Positions 9,780 to 18,375 of a stretch of DNA of 64,000 nt are shown one piece after another. The notes under the pieces were generated by a model, which saw nothing but the letters and a program-made list of their open reading frames with translations, was not told the origin of the DNA and ran no database searches. A program made the position numbers and the translations under genes. This stretch comes from Microbacterium nymphoidis (GTDB lineage Bacteria; Actinomycetota; Actinomycetes; Actinomycetales; Microbacteriaceae). How positions within the stretch are numbered: the first letter of the stretch is position 1; the number at the start of each line of letters is the position of its first letter. The stretch spans positions 1 to 64,000 of the forward strand of contig NZ_JAJNOD010000002.1 of NCBI RefSeq assembly GCF_021044885.1, in the 5' to 3' direction.

Positions 9780-10660
9780 TTGACGACCTCCGTGAAGATC
9801 TCGGCCAGCGTGGGCCGCTGGGGGGTGAATGCGGTGACGTCGCCGCGCTCGACGGCGTGGCGCAGCACACGGTGCGCTGCCGCGTCGTCATCGACGTCGA
9901 AGCGGGCGTACCCGCCGTCGAACTCGACGACCGTGACGCCGGGCTCATCGCGGAGCCAGCCGATGTCGCCGGAGGTGACGAGTTCGTATCGCGGCTCGGA
10001 GAACTCGTCGCGCAGCTGATCACGGGTCCCGCGGGCGCGGACACGACCGGCGGCGATGATGACGAGGTCATCGCACAGGCGCTCGACGACGTCGAGCTGG
10101 TGCGAGGAGAAGAGCACGGCGGAGCCTGCGGCCGCCCGGCTCTGCAGCACGCGGGCGACCACCTCGACCGCCATCGGGTCCAGGCCCGAGAACGGCTCGT
10201 CGAGGATCAGCACCTCGGGCTCGTGGACCAGCGCCGCCGCGATCTGCGCACGCTGCTGGTTGCCGAGCGAGAGCGTCTCGATCTTGTCGTTCAGGCGCTC
10301 GCCCAGACCGAGCTCGGTGAGCAGCGCTTCCGCGCGCTGGGCTGCCTCGGTACGGCTGAAGCCGTGAAGACGGGCGAGGTAGACGATCTGTTCCAGCACC
10401 TTCATCTTCGGGTATAGGCCGCGCTCTTCCGGCATGTACCCGAAGCGGCGACGGTCGTCGCCGGTGATGGGTGCGTCGTTCAGGGTCACGGTGCCGGCGT
10501 CGGCGCTCAGCACGCCCAGCGCGATGCGCATGGTCGTGGTCTTGCCCGCACCGTTGCCGCCGACGAAACCGGTGAGCCGCCCTTGTGCCACGTCGAATCC
10601 CACGTCGTCCAGCACGCGCCGGTCGCCATAGGTCTTGACCAGTCCTTCCAGATGCAGCAT
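9776..10660 (-). CDS. ABC transporter ATP-binding protein (NatA-like)
   Basis: 294 residues. Walker A is GGNGAGKT (34-41), the signature reads LSLGN (130-134) in place of LSGGQ, Walker B is LILDEP (151-156), the D-loop SGLD, and the H-loop SSHQ. The ~80-residue C-terminal extension after the ATPase core is typical of ABC-2 exporters of the DUF4162/NatA group. AAAGGG before the ATG is the ribosome site. It is first in a two-gene operon with the permease downstream. The LSLGN variant occurs in NatA relatives and is not expected to abolish ATP hydrolysis. Confidence 0.9.
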   Translation of the reverse strand: MLHLEGLVKTYGDRRVLDDVGFDVAQGRLTGFVGGNGAGKTTTMRIALGVLSADAGTVTLNDAPITGDDRRRFGYMPEERGLYPKMKVLEQIVYLARLHGFSRTEAAQRAEALLTELGLGERLNDKIETLSLGNQQRAQIAAALVHEPEVLILDEPFSGLDPMAVEVVARVLQSRAAAGSAVLFSSHQLDVVERLCDDLVIIAAGRVRARGTRDQLRDEFSEPRYELVTSGDIGWLRDEPGVTVVEFDGGYARFDVDDDAAAHRVLRHAVERGDVTAFTPQRPTLAEIFTEVVK

Positions 10661-10877
10661 CTCGTGCCCTTTCTCTTCGGTGCTTCCACGCTACGAACGT
10701 GCTGCGCGGGCGACCTCCCCCCACGGGGGGATATTGCCGCCGGGGGAGCTCCGCCTCAGGGTGGGCGACCACGACACGCCCGAAGAATATTCATTCGCAT
10801 GTATGGGGAATAGACGCGAAACGCGGTGATGTTGTGCTCGGTGGCAGCAGGAAGCTCCCCACACACGAAAGAAGAAC

Positions 10878-11447
10878 ATGAGCACCATCGGCTACATCGT
10901 CGGGTCCATCTCGAGCACGTCCATCAACCGCAAGCTGGGCAAGGCGCTGGCCGCCATCGCGCCCGAGGGCACCGAACTGGTGGAGATCCCGATCGCCGAG
11001 CTGGGCTTCTACTCGCCCGACCACGACGCGAACTACCCCGCCGAGGCGCTCGCCTTCAAGCAGGCCATCGCCGATGTCGACGGCGTCATCATCATCACGC
11101 CGGAGTACTCGCGCTCGATCCCGGGTGTGCTGAAGAACGCCCTGGACTGGGCCGCTCGCCCGTGGGGCCAGGGGTCCTTCGCCGGCAAGCCCACCGCCAT
11201 CATCGGCACCTCGGGCGGCAACATCTCCACTGCTGCCGCGCAGCAGCACCTGAAGGCGATCCTCAACCACTTCGATGCGCCCACGCTCGGTCAGCCCGAG
11301 GGGTACGTGCAGTCGACCCCCGGCCTGTTCGGCGACAACGGCGAGATCGCCGACGAGAACACCGCCGCATTCCTGGTGTCCTACCTCGAAGCCTTCGAGC
11401 GCCTCATCGCCCGCTATGTTCCGGCCGCGGAACTCGCGAACGCCTGA
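10878..11447 (+). CDS. NADPH-dependent FMN reductase family protein
   Basis: 189 residues of the flavodoxin-like NADPH:FMN/quinone reductase family (YieF/ChrR-type). Seen: a GSIS loop for the FMN phosphate at residues 9-12, and the family block PEYSRSIPGVLKNALDW (~75-91), which shapes the flavin site. Members reduce quinones, chromate or azo dyes by two electrons and protect against redox stress. It is monocistronic: AAGAAG before the ATG, and a terminator hairpin just after the stop. The 217-base gap upstream is unusually AT-rich near 10785-10810, fitting a promoter, but no operator was identified. Confidence 0.88.
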   Translation: MSTIGYIVGSISSTSINRKLGKALAAIAPEGTELVEIPIAELGFYSPDHDANYPAEALAFKQAIADVDGVIIITPEYSRSIPGVLKNALDWAARPWGQGSFAGKPTAIIGTSGGNISTAAAQQHLKAILNHFDAPTLGQPEGYVQSTPGLFGDNGEIADENTAAFLVSYLEAFERLIARYVPAAELANA

Positions 11448-11462
11448 TCCGTCGCGACGAAC

Positions 11463-11493
11463 GCCCCGGGCAGCGCACAGCGCCGCCCGGGGC
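11463..11493 (+). terminator. terminator after the FMN reductase gene
   Basis: GCCCCGGGC and GCCCGGGGC flank a 13-base loop that is itself GC-rich, 15 bases after the stop, and CTTCGT follows. Confidence 0.65.
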
Positions 11494-11509
11494 CTTCGTC
11501 CATGTCGGC

Positions 11510-12085
11510 TCAGGTGAGCTCGTCCACCTCCACGGTGACGCCGTCGAGGGCATCACCGTCGGGCGTGAAGAAGGCCCGGTCGCAGGAGCTGCACGTGTCG
11601 CCGTCGTCCATGTCGGGGCCGGGCACGGGAAGCTGCCACACATTCATCGCGCCGCATGTCGGGCACACAACCGTCACGAGACGTTCTCGAACCGGCGCAT
11701 CGCCAGCCGGGGTTACCGGCACGATGCGCTGGCCGTCGACGGTGAGCGCGCGGAGTGCTTCGGCGTCGGTCAGACGAGTGACGAGCAGCTCGTAGTGATC
11801 TGCTCCGGTCTCGACCTGACTCAGTGCGCCCCCGACCCTGCCGAGCGCCTCGTTCACCGCCACCAGCAGTCGGGGGACGGCATCGCCCCGAGCCGCCGTG
11901 GCCGTGGCGGCCTCTTGCTGGGCCGGTGTCCAGACGAACTCCGCCAGGCCCAGGACTGTGGCGCGCTGCTGCGCGAAGCGCGCGATGTCGCCCGGCTCAT
12001 CCTCCCCGGTCCAGTCGAGCACGAAGGATGGGATGCGCTCGGCATCCGCGAGCAGGGCTGCGAGTTCAGGCGATGGGGATGTCAT
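11510..12085 (-). CDS. conserved hypothetical protein with C-terminal zinc ribbon
   Basis: 191 residues, family not recognised. The first ~140 residues look alpha-helical and Ala-rich; the C-terminal ~55 hold CPTCG and, 22 residues on, CSSC, a four-cysteine zinc ribbon. Such ribbons bind nucleic acid or protein partners. It is the last gene of a minus-strand run after the histidine kinase and response regulator (28 bases after the regulator stop) and has its own ribosome site (GAGGAGAAGG). Whether it belongs to the signalling pathway is unknown. Confidence 0.7.
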   Translation of the reverse strand: MTSPSPELAALLADAERIPSFVLDWTGEDEPGDIARFAQQRATVLGLAEFVWTPAQQEAATATAARGDAVPRLLVAVNEALGRVGGALSQVETGADHYELLVTRLTDAEALRALTVDGQRIVPVTPAGDAPVRERLVTVVCPTCGAMNVWQLPVPGPDMDDGDTCSSCDRAFFTPDGDALDGVTVEVDELT

Positions 12086-12113
12086 CCTTCTCCTCAGGTC
12101 GATGTCGATGCGT

Positions 12114-12794
12114 TCAGGCCAGGCCGTTGCGATGCGCGAACACGACTGCAGCGACGCGGTCGCGGACCCCGAGCTTGGCGAGCAGGTTCGAGACGTGCGT
12201 CTTCACCGTCGCTTCGCCGATGAAGAGCTCCGCGGCGATCTCCGCGTTGCTGCTGGCCTGGGCAAGCAGCCGCAGCACCTCACGCTCGCGTTCGGTCAGT
12301 TCGATCGCGACGCCGGCAGCCGTCACGAGCGGCGTGCCCTCCAGCGCGGGTGCCGGTGACGGGGCCGGACTCGACGCGGCGAAGCGGGCGATCACACGCC
12401 GGGTGACCTCGGGCGCGAGCAGCGCATCGCCGGCGGCGACGACGCGAACCGCAGAGACCAGCTCGTCTGCGCCGGCGTTCTTCAGGAGGAACCCGCTGGC
12501 TCCGGCTTCGAGGGCGGCGAACAGATAGTCATCACGGTCGAAGGTCGTCACGATGAGCACCGCCGATGCCACCGCCGGATCCGCCACGATACGTCTGGTC
12601 GCCTCCAGGCCGTCCATGTCGGGCATCTGCACGTCCATGCAGATCACGTCCGGGTGCAGCGCGGACGCCTGCTGCACGGCCTCCAGGCCGGTCGCGGCCT
12701 CGCCGACGACGGACACATCGCCTCCGGCCTCCAGGATCATGCGGAATCCCGATCGCATCACGGCGTGGTCGTCGACGAGCAGGACGCGGATCAT
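12114..12794 (-). CDS. NarL/FixJ-family response regulator
   Basis: 226 residues. The receiver domain (1-~120) has the acidic pocket VDDH, phospho-acceptor D54 (CMDVQMPD) and the conserved Lys in FLLKNAG. A ~30-residue Ala/Pro-rich linker leads to a LuxR-type HTH (~160-222; ELTEREREVLRLLAQ, then EATVKTHVSNLLAKLG). The ATG overlaps the kinase stop (ATGA), so kinase and regulator are coupled and form a cognate pair. The target genes and signal are not evident. Confidence 0.93.
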   Translation of the reverse strand: MIRVLLVDDHAVMRSGFRMILEAGGDVSVVGEAATGLEAVQQASALHPDVICMDVQMPDMDGLEATRRIVADPAVASAVLIVTTFDRDDYLFAALEAGASGFLLKNAGADELVSAVRVVAAGDALLAPEVTRRVIARFAASSPAPSPAPALEGTPLVTAAGVAIELTEREREVLRLLAQASSNAEIAAELFIGEATVKTHVSNLLAKLGVRDRVAAVVFAHRNGLA

Positions 12795-14056
12795 GCGGCT
12801 CCCGGGGTCAGGGGAACACGGACGCGCACGAGGAATCCGCCGCGTGGCCGTGGCCCGATTTCGATGGTTCCGCCCGAGGCGCTCGCGCGCTCGCGCATGC
12901 CGAGCTGGCCGAGGCCGGCCCGGGAAGCGCGCGCGTCCCGTCCGGAGTTGGCCACTTCCAGCTCGACCGCCTCAGCGTCCCACCGCAGCCGCACGTCCGC
13001 CTCGGCATGCGGTCCGCCGTGGCGGCGGGCGTTGGTGAGGGCCTCCTGGGCGATGCGAAACAGGTTCGCGTGGGTGGTGTCCGGCAGATCCCGCGGGGAT
13101 CCCACCTCCGTGAAGCGGGTGGGCATGCCGACCTCGACGGCACGGGCCACCAGATCCGGGATCCGCTCGACGCGCAGCGTCGAGGGTGCGACGTCCGCGG
13201 GTGCACCGGCATCGCCGGGAGTACGCAGCGTCTCCAGGAGACCGTGCAGTTCGTCGATCGCACTGCGGGCCGAGGCCTCGATCCCGCGGAGGGCCTCGCC
13301 GGCTGCTTCGGGGTTCACCGACATGACGGCGCGGGCCGCACCGGCCTGCACGCCCATCGCCGACACGTGATGCGCCACGACATCGTGCAGCTCGCGTGCG
13401 ATGTTCACGCGGTCGAGTGCGACCGCCTGGGCCGCGGTGACCTCGCGCTCGTGCTCCAGCTCACGCTGACGCTGACCCAGCGCCTCGCGCTCGAGAGCGC
13501 TGCGAAAAGCGCGGTCGCCGAGGTAATACGCTCCGCCGTAGAAGCCGGCGTTGATGAGCAGCTGAATCAGCATGTACGCCACAAACGGGCTGAAGACACC
13601 GGCGCGGGAGAGCGACTCATCGATCTGCGGGTCGGGATCCGTGGCGGCGATGAACATGGTGATGAGCAGCCACACGAACATCGCGACGATCATGAGAACT
13701 CGCGCGATGAATGCGCGACGGCGATCGTTCACCCAGGCGCCGACGGTGTAGATGCTGATGAACATCGACACGTTTCCGGCGTAGATCTCAGGGATCTTGA
13801 ACGTGACCGCAAGGAAGTACGCCGTGCACACGACCACCATCACGCTCACCGGGAACCGCCGGCGGAAGGCCAGCGGGAGCGAGATGGCCACCGCGATGAC
13901 AAGGGCCCACGGCAAGCGGTCCGCCTCGGCGCCGAACACCCCGGAGACGGACGTGAGGGCTGCGCTGATCACCGCGCTGACGAAGATCACACCCGCCAGC
14001 CAGATGTCCATCCGCAACTCCTGCGGGGTCGCCGCCGGGCGCTGCGGGGTGTTCAT
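12791..14056 (-). CDS. sensor histidine kinase, HisKA_3 (NarX/DesK class)
   Basis: 421 residues. About six membrane segments span residues ~18-180 with almost no extracytoplasmic loop, so it probably senses the membrane itself. A short coiled coil (~183-212) leads to the dimerisation helix with phospho-accepting His224 in RELHDVVAHH, and then a HATPase_c domain (N box AQEALTNARRHG; glycine-rich LGMRERASASGG). ATG 14056 is chosen because TACGGT lies six bases upstream (leaderless); ATG 14011 behind AGGAG is a good alternative that removes 15 residues. It overlaps the response regulator by four bases. The frame extends further upstream to 14644 but without motifs and antisense to the VOC gene. 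Confidence 0.9.
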   Translation of the reverse strand: MNTPQRPAATPQELRMDIWLAGVIFVSAVISAALTSVSGVFGAEADRLPWALVIAVAISLPLAFRRRFPVSVMVVVCTAYFLAVTFKIPEIYAGNVSMFISIYTVGAWVNDRRRAFIARVLMIVAMFVWLLITMFIAATDPDPQIDESLSRAGVFSPFVAYMLIQLLINAGFYGGAYYLGDRAFRSALEREALGQRQRELEHEREVTAAQAVALDRVNIARELHDVVAHHVSAMGVQAGAARAVMSVNPEAAGEALRGIEASARSAIDELHGLLETLRTPGDAGAPADVAPSTLRVERIPDLVARAVEVGMPTRFTEVGSPRDLPDTTHANLFRIAQEALTNARRHGGPHAEADVRLRWDAEAVELEVANSGRDARASRAGLGQLGMRERASASGGTIEIGPRPRGGFLVRVRVPLTPGAA

Positions 14057-14062
14057 CCGTCC

Positions 14063-14068
14063 ACCGTA
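14063..14068 (-). promoter_or_regulatory. -10 box TACGGT, leaderless start of the histidine kinase
   Basis: TACGGT, six bases before ATG 14056, fits TANNNT spacing with transcription starting at the A of ATG. Confidence 0.45.
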
Positions 14069-14191
14069 GCGGGGACGAGCAGCGCCGCGAATCCGTCGCG
14101 CGGGGGAGATGCACCTTTCCGATGTCGGCGCCCCGTGGCACGATGACCCTCGAAGCCCTCGCTCCCCGCGAACCGACAAGGAAGGATCAGC

Positions 14192-14611
14192 ATGACGCAG
14201 ATCTTCGTCAACCTCGCATCGAATGACCTGGAGCGCAGCAAGGCGTTCTACACGGCGCTCGGATGCGAGATCAATCCGCTGTTCACCGACGAGAACGCGG
14301 CGAGCGTCGTCTGGGACGAGAACATCTTCTTCATGGTCCTCACCCGTGAGTATTTCTCGACCTTCACCACGCTGCCCGTCGCGGATGCCACACAGAGCAC
14401 GCAGGTGCTGATCGCCCTGAGCCGGGAATCCCGTGGTGACGTGGACGCGGTCGCGGCCGCGGGTCTCGCCGCGGGCGGATCCGAGCCGCGTGACCCGCAG
14501 GACCTCGGGTTCATGTACTCGCGTGCCATTGCGGACCCGGACGGCAACATCCTGGAGTTCCTGTGGATGGATCCGGCGACGGCAGAATCGGGCCCTCCCG
14601 ACATGGCATGA
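14192..14611 (+). CDS. VOC (glyoxalase/bleomycin-resistance) family protein
   Basis: 139 residues with the paired beta-alpha-beta-beta-beta modules of the vicinal oxygen chelate fold: FVNLASNDLERSKAFYTALG at the N terminus and IADPDGNILEFLWMD at the C terminus (the terminal Glu is a usual metal ligand). It resembles the lactoylglutathione-lyase-like proteins widespread in soil bacteria. Reaction and ligand cannot be told. Ribosome site GGAAGGA; single gene ended by a strong convergent terminator. Confidence 0.85.
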   Translation: MTQIFVNLASNDLERSKAFYTALGCEINPLFTDENAASVVWDENIFFMVLTREYFSTFTTLPVADATQSTQVLIALSRESRGDVDAVAAAGLAAGGSEPRDPQDLGFMYSRAIADPDGNILEFLWMDPATAESGPPDMA

Positions 14612-14612
14612 C

Positions 14613-14646
14613 GAATGAGGGCCGCCCGGCCGGGCGGCCCTCATTC
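14613..14646. terminator. bidirectional terminator, 17-bp palindrome
   Basis: GAATGAGGGCCGCCCGG followed at once by its reverse complement (34 bp in all) sits between the VOC stop and the convergent exonuclease III stop. Confidence 0.9.
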
Positions 14647-14648
14647 AT

Positions 14649-15491
14649 TCAGCCGAAGATCATCGGCACGTCGTCGTCATCAGCCGGCTCCAGATCCAGG
14701 TCGACGACCACCGGCACATGGTCGCTGGGCTGCTCGCCCTTGCGCTCATCGCGCGCGATGAAGGCGCCGGTGACCGCATCCGCGAAATCCGGAGACCCGA
14801 GCACGAAGTCGATGCGGATGCCCTCGTTGCGGGGGAACTTGAGGCGCTGATAGTCCCAATAGGTGTATCCCTCGGGCACGAGGGGGCGGACCACGTCGGT
14901 GACGCCGGCCTCCTGCAGGGCGAAGAAGGCCGCCCGCTCCTCGGGGGACACGTGGGTGGAGCGACCCACCACGATGTCGGGGTCCCCGTTGTCCTCGTCG
15001 TACGGGATCACGTTGTAGTCGCCGACCAGGGCGAAGCGGGCGTGCGGATCTGTGGCGAGGGTGTCCTGCGTGTGCTGCGCGAGAGCGCCGAGCCAGTGCA
15101 GCTTGTATGCCATGTGGGGGTCATCGAGCGAACGGCCGTTGGGCACATACAGGCTCCACACGCGCACTCCGTCAATGGTGGCGCCGATGGCCCGCGCCTC
15201 CTGCGGGGCGTCGGGGCCCTCATGTCCCTTCGCGAAGCCGGGCATCCCGGGGAACGCGATCTGCACGTCTTCGAGCGGCAGGCGGCTGGCGATGGCCACG
15301 CCGTTCCATTGATTCAGGCCGTGAACTTCGACCTGGTAGCCGGCTTCCTCGAACGGCGCGTAGGGGAATTGCTCCGGCTTGCACTTGATCTCCTGCATGG
15401 CGAGGACGTCGACGTTCTCGCGCACGGCGAAGTCGACGATGCGGTTCACCCGCGCACGGACGGAGTTGACATTCCAGGTGGCCAGACGCAT
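14649..15491 (-). CDS. xth: exodeoxyribonuclease III (AP endonuclease)
   Basis: 280 residues of the endonuclease/exonuclease/phosphatase fold. Seen: TWNVNSVRAR at the start, the metal Glu in MQEIKC, the Tyr/Asn loop LYVPNGR, GDYNVIP (usually GDFN), and the C-terminal SDHVPV catalytic dyad. It cuts at abasic sites and digests 3' ends in base excision repair. It is slightly longer than E. coli Xth because of an acidic tail (DDDDVPMIFG). Transcribed alone from a leaderless-type promoter. Confidence 0.93.
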   Translation of the reverse strand: MRLATWNVNSVRARVNRIVDFAVRENVDVLAMQEIKCKPEQFPYAPFEEAGYQVEVHGLNQWNGVAIASRLPLEDVQIAFPGMPGFAKGHEGPDAPQEARAIGATIDGVRVWSLYVPNGRSLDDPHMAYKLHWLGALAQHTQDTLATDPHARFALVGDYNVIPYDEDNGDPDIVVGRSTHVSPEERAAFFALQEAGVTDVVRPLVPEGYTYWDYQRLKFPRNEGIRIDFVLGSPDFADAVTGAFIARDERKGEQPSDHVPVVVDLDLEPADDDDVPMIFG

Positions 15492-15497
15492 ACGACC

Positions 15498-15503
15498 AGC
15501 CTA
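15498..15503 (-). promoter_or_regulatory. -10 box TAGGCT, leaderless start of xth
   Basis: TAGGCT lies six bases before the xth ATG (15491) with no ribosome site between. Confidence 0.5.
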
Positions 15504-15524
15504 GGTCGTGCGTCGGACATCGAT

Positions 15525-16067
15525 TCACGCGGGGGTCGCGGTCCCCATCAGCACGCCGCGGGCGAGCGAGTGGAAGTGCCGGTTGAATCCGAGGATCGCC
15601 GGAGTCGCCGATTCGGCGATCTCGAGGTGGGTGACATCGAGCGCATCGAGCACGAAGAAGTAGCGGTGGGTGCCCGTGCCCGCGGGGGGAGCGGCACCGA
15701 TGTAGCGCGACAGCCGCATCTCGTTCGGCAGGGTGACCGAGCCGCCGGGAAGGGCCGTCGCATCGCCCGATCCGGCACCGGCAGGCAGCGAGCGCAGGTC
15801 CGCAGGCAGGTCGAACACCGCCCAGTGCCAGAATCCGGAACCGGTGGGCGCATCGGGGTCGAACACGCTGAGGGCCAGCGATCGTGTTCCCTGCGGAACC
15901 TCGCTCCACGACAGCTGCGGTGACAGGTCCGCTCCTTCCGGGATGGTGCCGGCGCCCCACGCCGTCGGCGGAAGCGGTGCGCCGTCGTCGAAGTCGGAGC
16001 TCGTGAGCTCCAGCCGTTCGAATGAGCGCAGCGTGGCGAGCTGCTGGTACGGGTCGAAATCGAACAC
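15525..16067 (-). CDS. YbhB/YbcL family Raf-kinase-inhibitor-like (PEBP) protein
   Basis: 180 residues of the phosphatidylethanolamine-binding-protein fold. Seen: LSPQLSWSEVP, the central FDPDAPTGSGFWHWAVFDLP pocket strand, and a C-terminal HRYFFVLDAL strand. Bacterial YbhB/YbcL proteins are small ligand-binding proteins of unknown physiological role. The start GTG 16067 follows an excellent ribosome site (AGGAGGGAG, five bases); GTG 16103 upstream has none. No signal peptide, so cytoplasmic. Confidence 0.9.
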   Translation of the reverse strand: MFDFDPYQQLATLRSFERLELTSSDFDDGAPLPPTAWGAGTIPEGADLSPQLSWSEVPQGTRSLALSVFDPDAPTGSGFWHWAVFDLPADLRSLPAGAGSGDATALPGGSVTLPNEMRLSRYIGAAPPAGTGTHRYFFVLDALDVTHLEIAESATPAILGFNRHFHSLARGVLMGTATPA

Positions 16068-16271
16068 GTCGGCTCCCTCCTGATGTGCGGTCGTCAGTGC
16101 CACCCTAGGACGCCCACCCGAATCGGAACAGTGGAAAGCGCAGCGCTCCCGCAGCGAGGGTGTGTCAGACTTGTGTTACTCGTGAACGCGAGGAGAAGTT
16201 GGGTATCGATCGGTGGGGAACTGATCGAGGTCTCCAGGGGGACGGAGACCAGCTGGACGTGCGGGGGCACA

Positions 16272-16733
16272 ATGGGCGATTCATCGAGCGCATTTCAATT
16301 CGAGATGATGATGATGCTGCGGCATCTCAATCATCTGCATCGTCAGGTGCAGTGGGAGCAGCCTCCCCTTGATCGCAGCGCGTACCTTCTGCTCAATCGG
16401 CTTGAGCTCTCGGGACCGATGACGATCCGCGAGCTGCGCGAGGCGCTGGGGCTGGATGATTCCACCCTGAACCGCCAGACGGCGGCCATCGTCCGTGACG
16501 GGCACGCCGAGCGCATCGAGGATCCGGAGGGCGGCGTGGCCCGGAAGTTCCGGGTCACCGCGTCCGGTCGCACGCGTCTGATCGCGGAGCGCGCCCGGTA
16601 TGAGGAGGCGCTCGAACGGGTGACAGCCGGGTGGGGTGACGACGAAAGCCGGACGTTCGCCGTGCTGGCGCGTCGGTTCAATGAGTCCTTCGAAGGTCTC
16701 GAGAACCGCCGCTGGGAGCGCCCCGCATCCTGA
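16272..16733 (+). CDS. MarR-family transcriptional regulator
   Basis: 153 residues with the MarR winged-helix fold: an N-terminal dimerisation helix (MMMMLRHLNHLHRQ), HTH LSGPMTIRELREALGLDDSTLNRQTAAIVRDG, and the wing DPEGGVARKFRVTASGR. MarR proteins are usually repressors released by phenolic or oxidative ligands. The frame is open for 63 codons before ATG 16272, but that part has no family resemblance. No operator palindrome was found in the 200 bases upstream, and the target is unknown; the neighbouring PEBP gene is divergent and a candidate. Confidence 0.88.
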   Translation: MGDSSSAFQFEMMMMLRHLNHLHRQVQWEQPPLDRSAYLLLNRLELSGPMTIRELREALGLDDSTLNRQTAAIVRDGHAERIEDPEGGVARKFRVTASGRTRLIAERARYEEALERVTAGWGDDESRTFAVLARRFNESFEGLENRRWERPAS

Positions 16734-16795
16734 CACGCCGCTGAATTGTCGTCACAAGGCCGAAAGTGCCCTCCGATGGATGATTCAGTGGACGC

Positions 16796-17731
16796 ATGAC
16801 TTCCGTTCTGGCACTTGACCTTGGCGGCACCAAGCTTGAAGGCGCACTCATCGAGGCCGATGGCACCGTGCGCCCGGGGACGCGGGTGCGCCGCCCCACC
16901 GGTCGCGACTCCACTCCCGAATCCATGCATCTGGCGCTCGCGGAGGTGATCGCCGGTGTCTGTGGCGCTGCGGACTCCTCTGATGTGGTCGCCGTCGGTA
17001 TCGGCTCAGCAGGACCGTTTCGTGACGGCGGAGATGCGATCGCGCCGGTGAACATGCCGGGTCTGCACGGCTACCAGCTCGCGGCCGACGCTGCCGGTGT
17101 CGCGGCGGCGGCCCTCGGCCGGGTGGTGCCGGTGCGCATCGGGCATGACGGCAGCTGCCTGGCACTCGCCGAGGCATGGCTGGGCGCGACCGTCGGCTCG
17201 CGCGCATCGATGTCGATCGTGGTATCGACGGGCGTCGGTGGCGGGATCGTCATGGACGGGCGTCTGATCGCTGGCGGCTCGGGCAATGCCGGACATCTGG
17301 GTCAGACGCATGTCGCCGAGTACGGGGCCACACTGGAGGAGATCGCCTCCGGGCCGGCCAGCGTCATCTGGGCGCGGTCGCAGGGGTGGGCCGGGGAGAG
17401 CGGTGAAGACCTCTCCCGCGATGCGGCGGAGGGTGACGAAGTGGCCCGTGCGGCGATCGTCCGCTCTGCAGACGCCGTCGCACGCGGGCTCGCCGACGCG
17501 GCCACGCTGCTGGATCTGGAGGTGATCGCCATCGGCGGCGGCTTCTCGCAGTCGGCCCCGGACTACATCGAGCTGGTGCAGGCCGCACTCACCGAGCACG
17601 CCGTGCTGGACTACGCCCGCGGTGCCCGTGTCGTGCGCAGTGCGCTGCACGGCGAGGGCCCGTTGATCGGTGCCGCAGCGGTTGCCCTCCGCGCGGCAGA
17701 TGAGGACGGAAACCGTAGAATCGGAGCATGA
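16796..17731 (+). CDS. ROK family protein (sugar kinase-like), zinc motif absent
   Basis: 311 residues. ATPase phosphate-1 loop LDLGGTK (7-13); phosphate-2 STGVGGGIV (144-152). The catalytic Asp is D118 in GHDGSCLALAE, where most ROK kinases have NDAN. The family CxCGxxGCxE zinc motif should follow GNAGHLGQTHV but is missing: the chain goes straight to EEIASGPASV. Kinase activity on a hexose is therefore plausible but not assured. The last bases (ATGA) overlap the pyrE start, so the two are at least partly co-translated, although pyrE also has its own promoter box. Confidence 0.85.
   Translation: MTSVLALDLGGTKLEGALIEADGTVRPGTRVRRPTGRDSTPESMHLALAEVIAGVCGAADSSDVVAVGIGSAGPFRDGGDAIAPVNMPGLHGYQLAADAAGVAAAALGRVVPVRIGHDGSCLALAEAWLGATVGSRASMSIVVSTGVGGGIVMDGRLIAGGSGNAGHLGQTHVAEYGATLEEIASGPASVIWARSQGWAGESGEDLSRDAAEGDEVARAAIVRSADAVARGLADAATLLDLEVIAIGGGFSQSAPDYIELVQAALTEHAVLDYARGARVVRSALHGEGPLIGAAAVALRAADEDGNRRIGA
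17716..17721 (+). promoter_or_regulatory. -10 box TAGAAT, leaderless start of pyrE
   Basis: TAGAAT lies six bases before the pyrE ATG, inside the last codons of the ROK gene. The same hexamer at the same spacing precedes hpt. Confidence 0.6.
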
Positions 17732-18306
17732 CCACGATGCCGACCGCTGAGCTCGAAGCCGACCGTCAGAAGCTGATCGACCTGGTGAAGGCTGAGGCCG
17801 TATTCCACGGCGACTTCACGCTGTCCAGCGGTAAGAAGGCGTCGTACTACGTCGACATGCGCCGGCTCACGATGGATCACCGGGCAGCTCCCGCCATCGG
17901 CCGCATCGTGCGCGAACTGCTGCGCGACTTTCCCACCGTCACGGCGGTCGGCGGACTGACGCTGGGTGCTGATCCCATCGCGAACGCCGTCATGCACGCC
18001 TCCTCCGAGTCCGATGCGCCGCTGGATGCGTTCGTCGTCCGCAAGGAGCCGAAGGACCACGGGCGCGGCCGTCAGATCGAAGGTGCCGAGGTCGAGGGCA
18101 AGGACGTCGTCGTCGTGGAGGACACGTCCACCACCGGCCAGTCCGCGCTGAAGGCTGTCGAGGTGCTTCGCGCCGCCGGCGCGAACGTCGTAGCCGTGGC
18201 GGTCGTGGTTGATCGTAAGACCGGAGCACAGGCCGCGATCGAGGCAGAGGGCCTGGAGTGGCGTTCGGCCATCGATCTCGATGACCTCGGCCTCGCGCCG
18301 CAGTGA
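17728..18306 (+). CDS. pyrE: orotate phosphoribosyltransferase
   Basis: 192 residues. The PRPP-binding loop is VVVVEDTSTTGQSA (~127-140), with FTLSSGKKASYYVDMR near the N terminus for orotate and the flexible catalytic loop RKEPKDHGRG (~104-113). It converts orotate plus PRPP to OMP in pyrimidine synthesis. The ATG overlaps the ROK stop by four bases; a terminator follows. Length matches the bacterial family. Both its own leaderless promoter and readthrough from the ROK gene are possible. Confidence 0.95.
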   Translation: MTTMPTAELEADRQKLIDLVKAEAVFHGDFTLSSGKKASYYVDMRRLTMDHRAAPAIGRIVRELLRDFPTVTAVGGLTLGADPIANAVMHASSESDAPLDAFVVRKEPKDHGRGRQIEGAEVEGKDVVVVEDTSTTGQSALKAVEVLRAAGANVVAVAVVVDRKTGAQAAIEAEGLEWRSAIDLDDLGLAPQ

Positions 18307-18333
18307 CCTGAGCGTCGCGCACGAGAGAGTTCC

Positions 18334-18371
18334 GCGTGAGGGGCGTCCGGATGACAGGGCGCCCCTCACGC
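18334..18371. terminator. terminator between pyrE and the convergent DUF6493-like gene
   Basis: A 12-bp stem GCGTGAGGGGCG/CGCCCCTCACGC with a 14-base loop, four bases before the stop codon of the minus-strand gene. Confidence 0.8.
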
Positions 18372-18375
18372 ATTG

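Noticed and set aside
14057..14644. Upstream extension of the histidine kinase frame
   Set aside because: It is antisense to the VOC gene and lacks similarity. TACGGT six bases before ATG 14056 supports the shorter form.
16083..16271. N-terminal extension of the MarR gene
   Set aside because: No similarity to MarR, and the HTH fold begins after ATG 16272.
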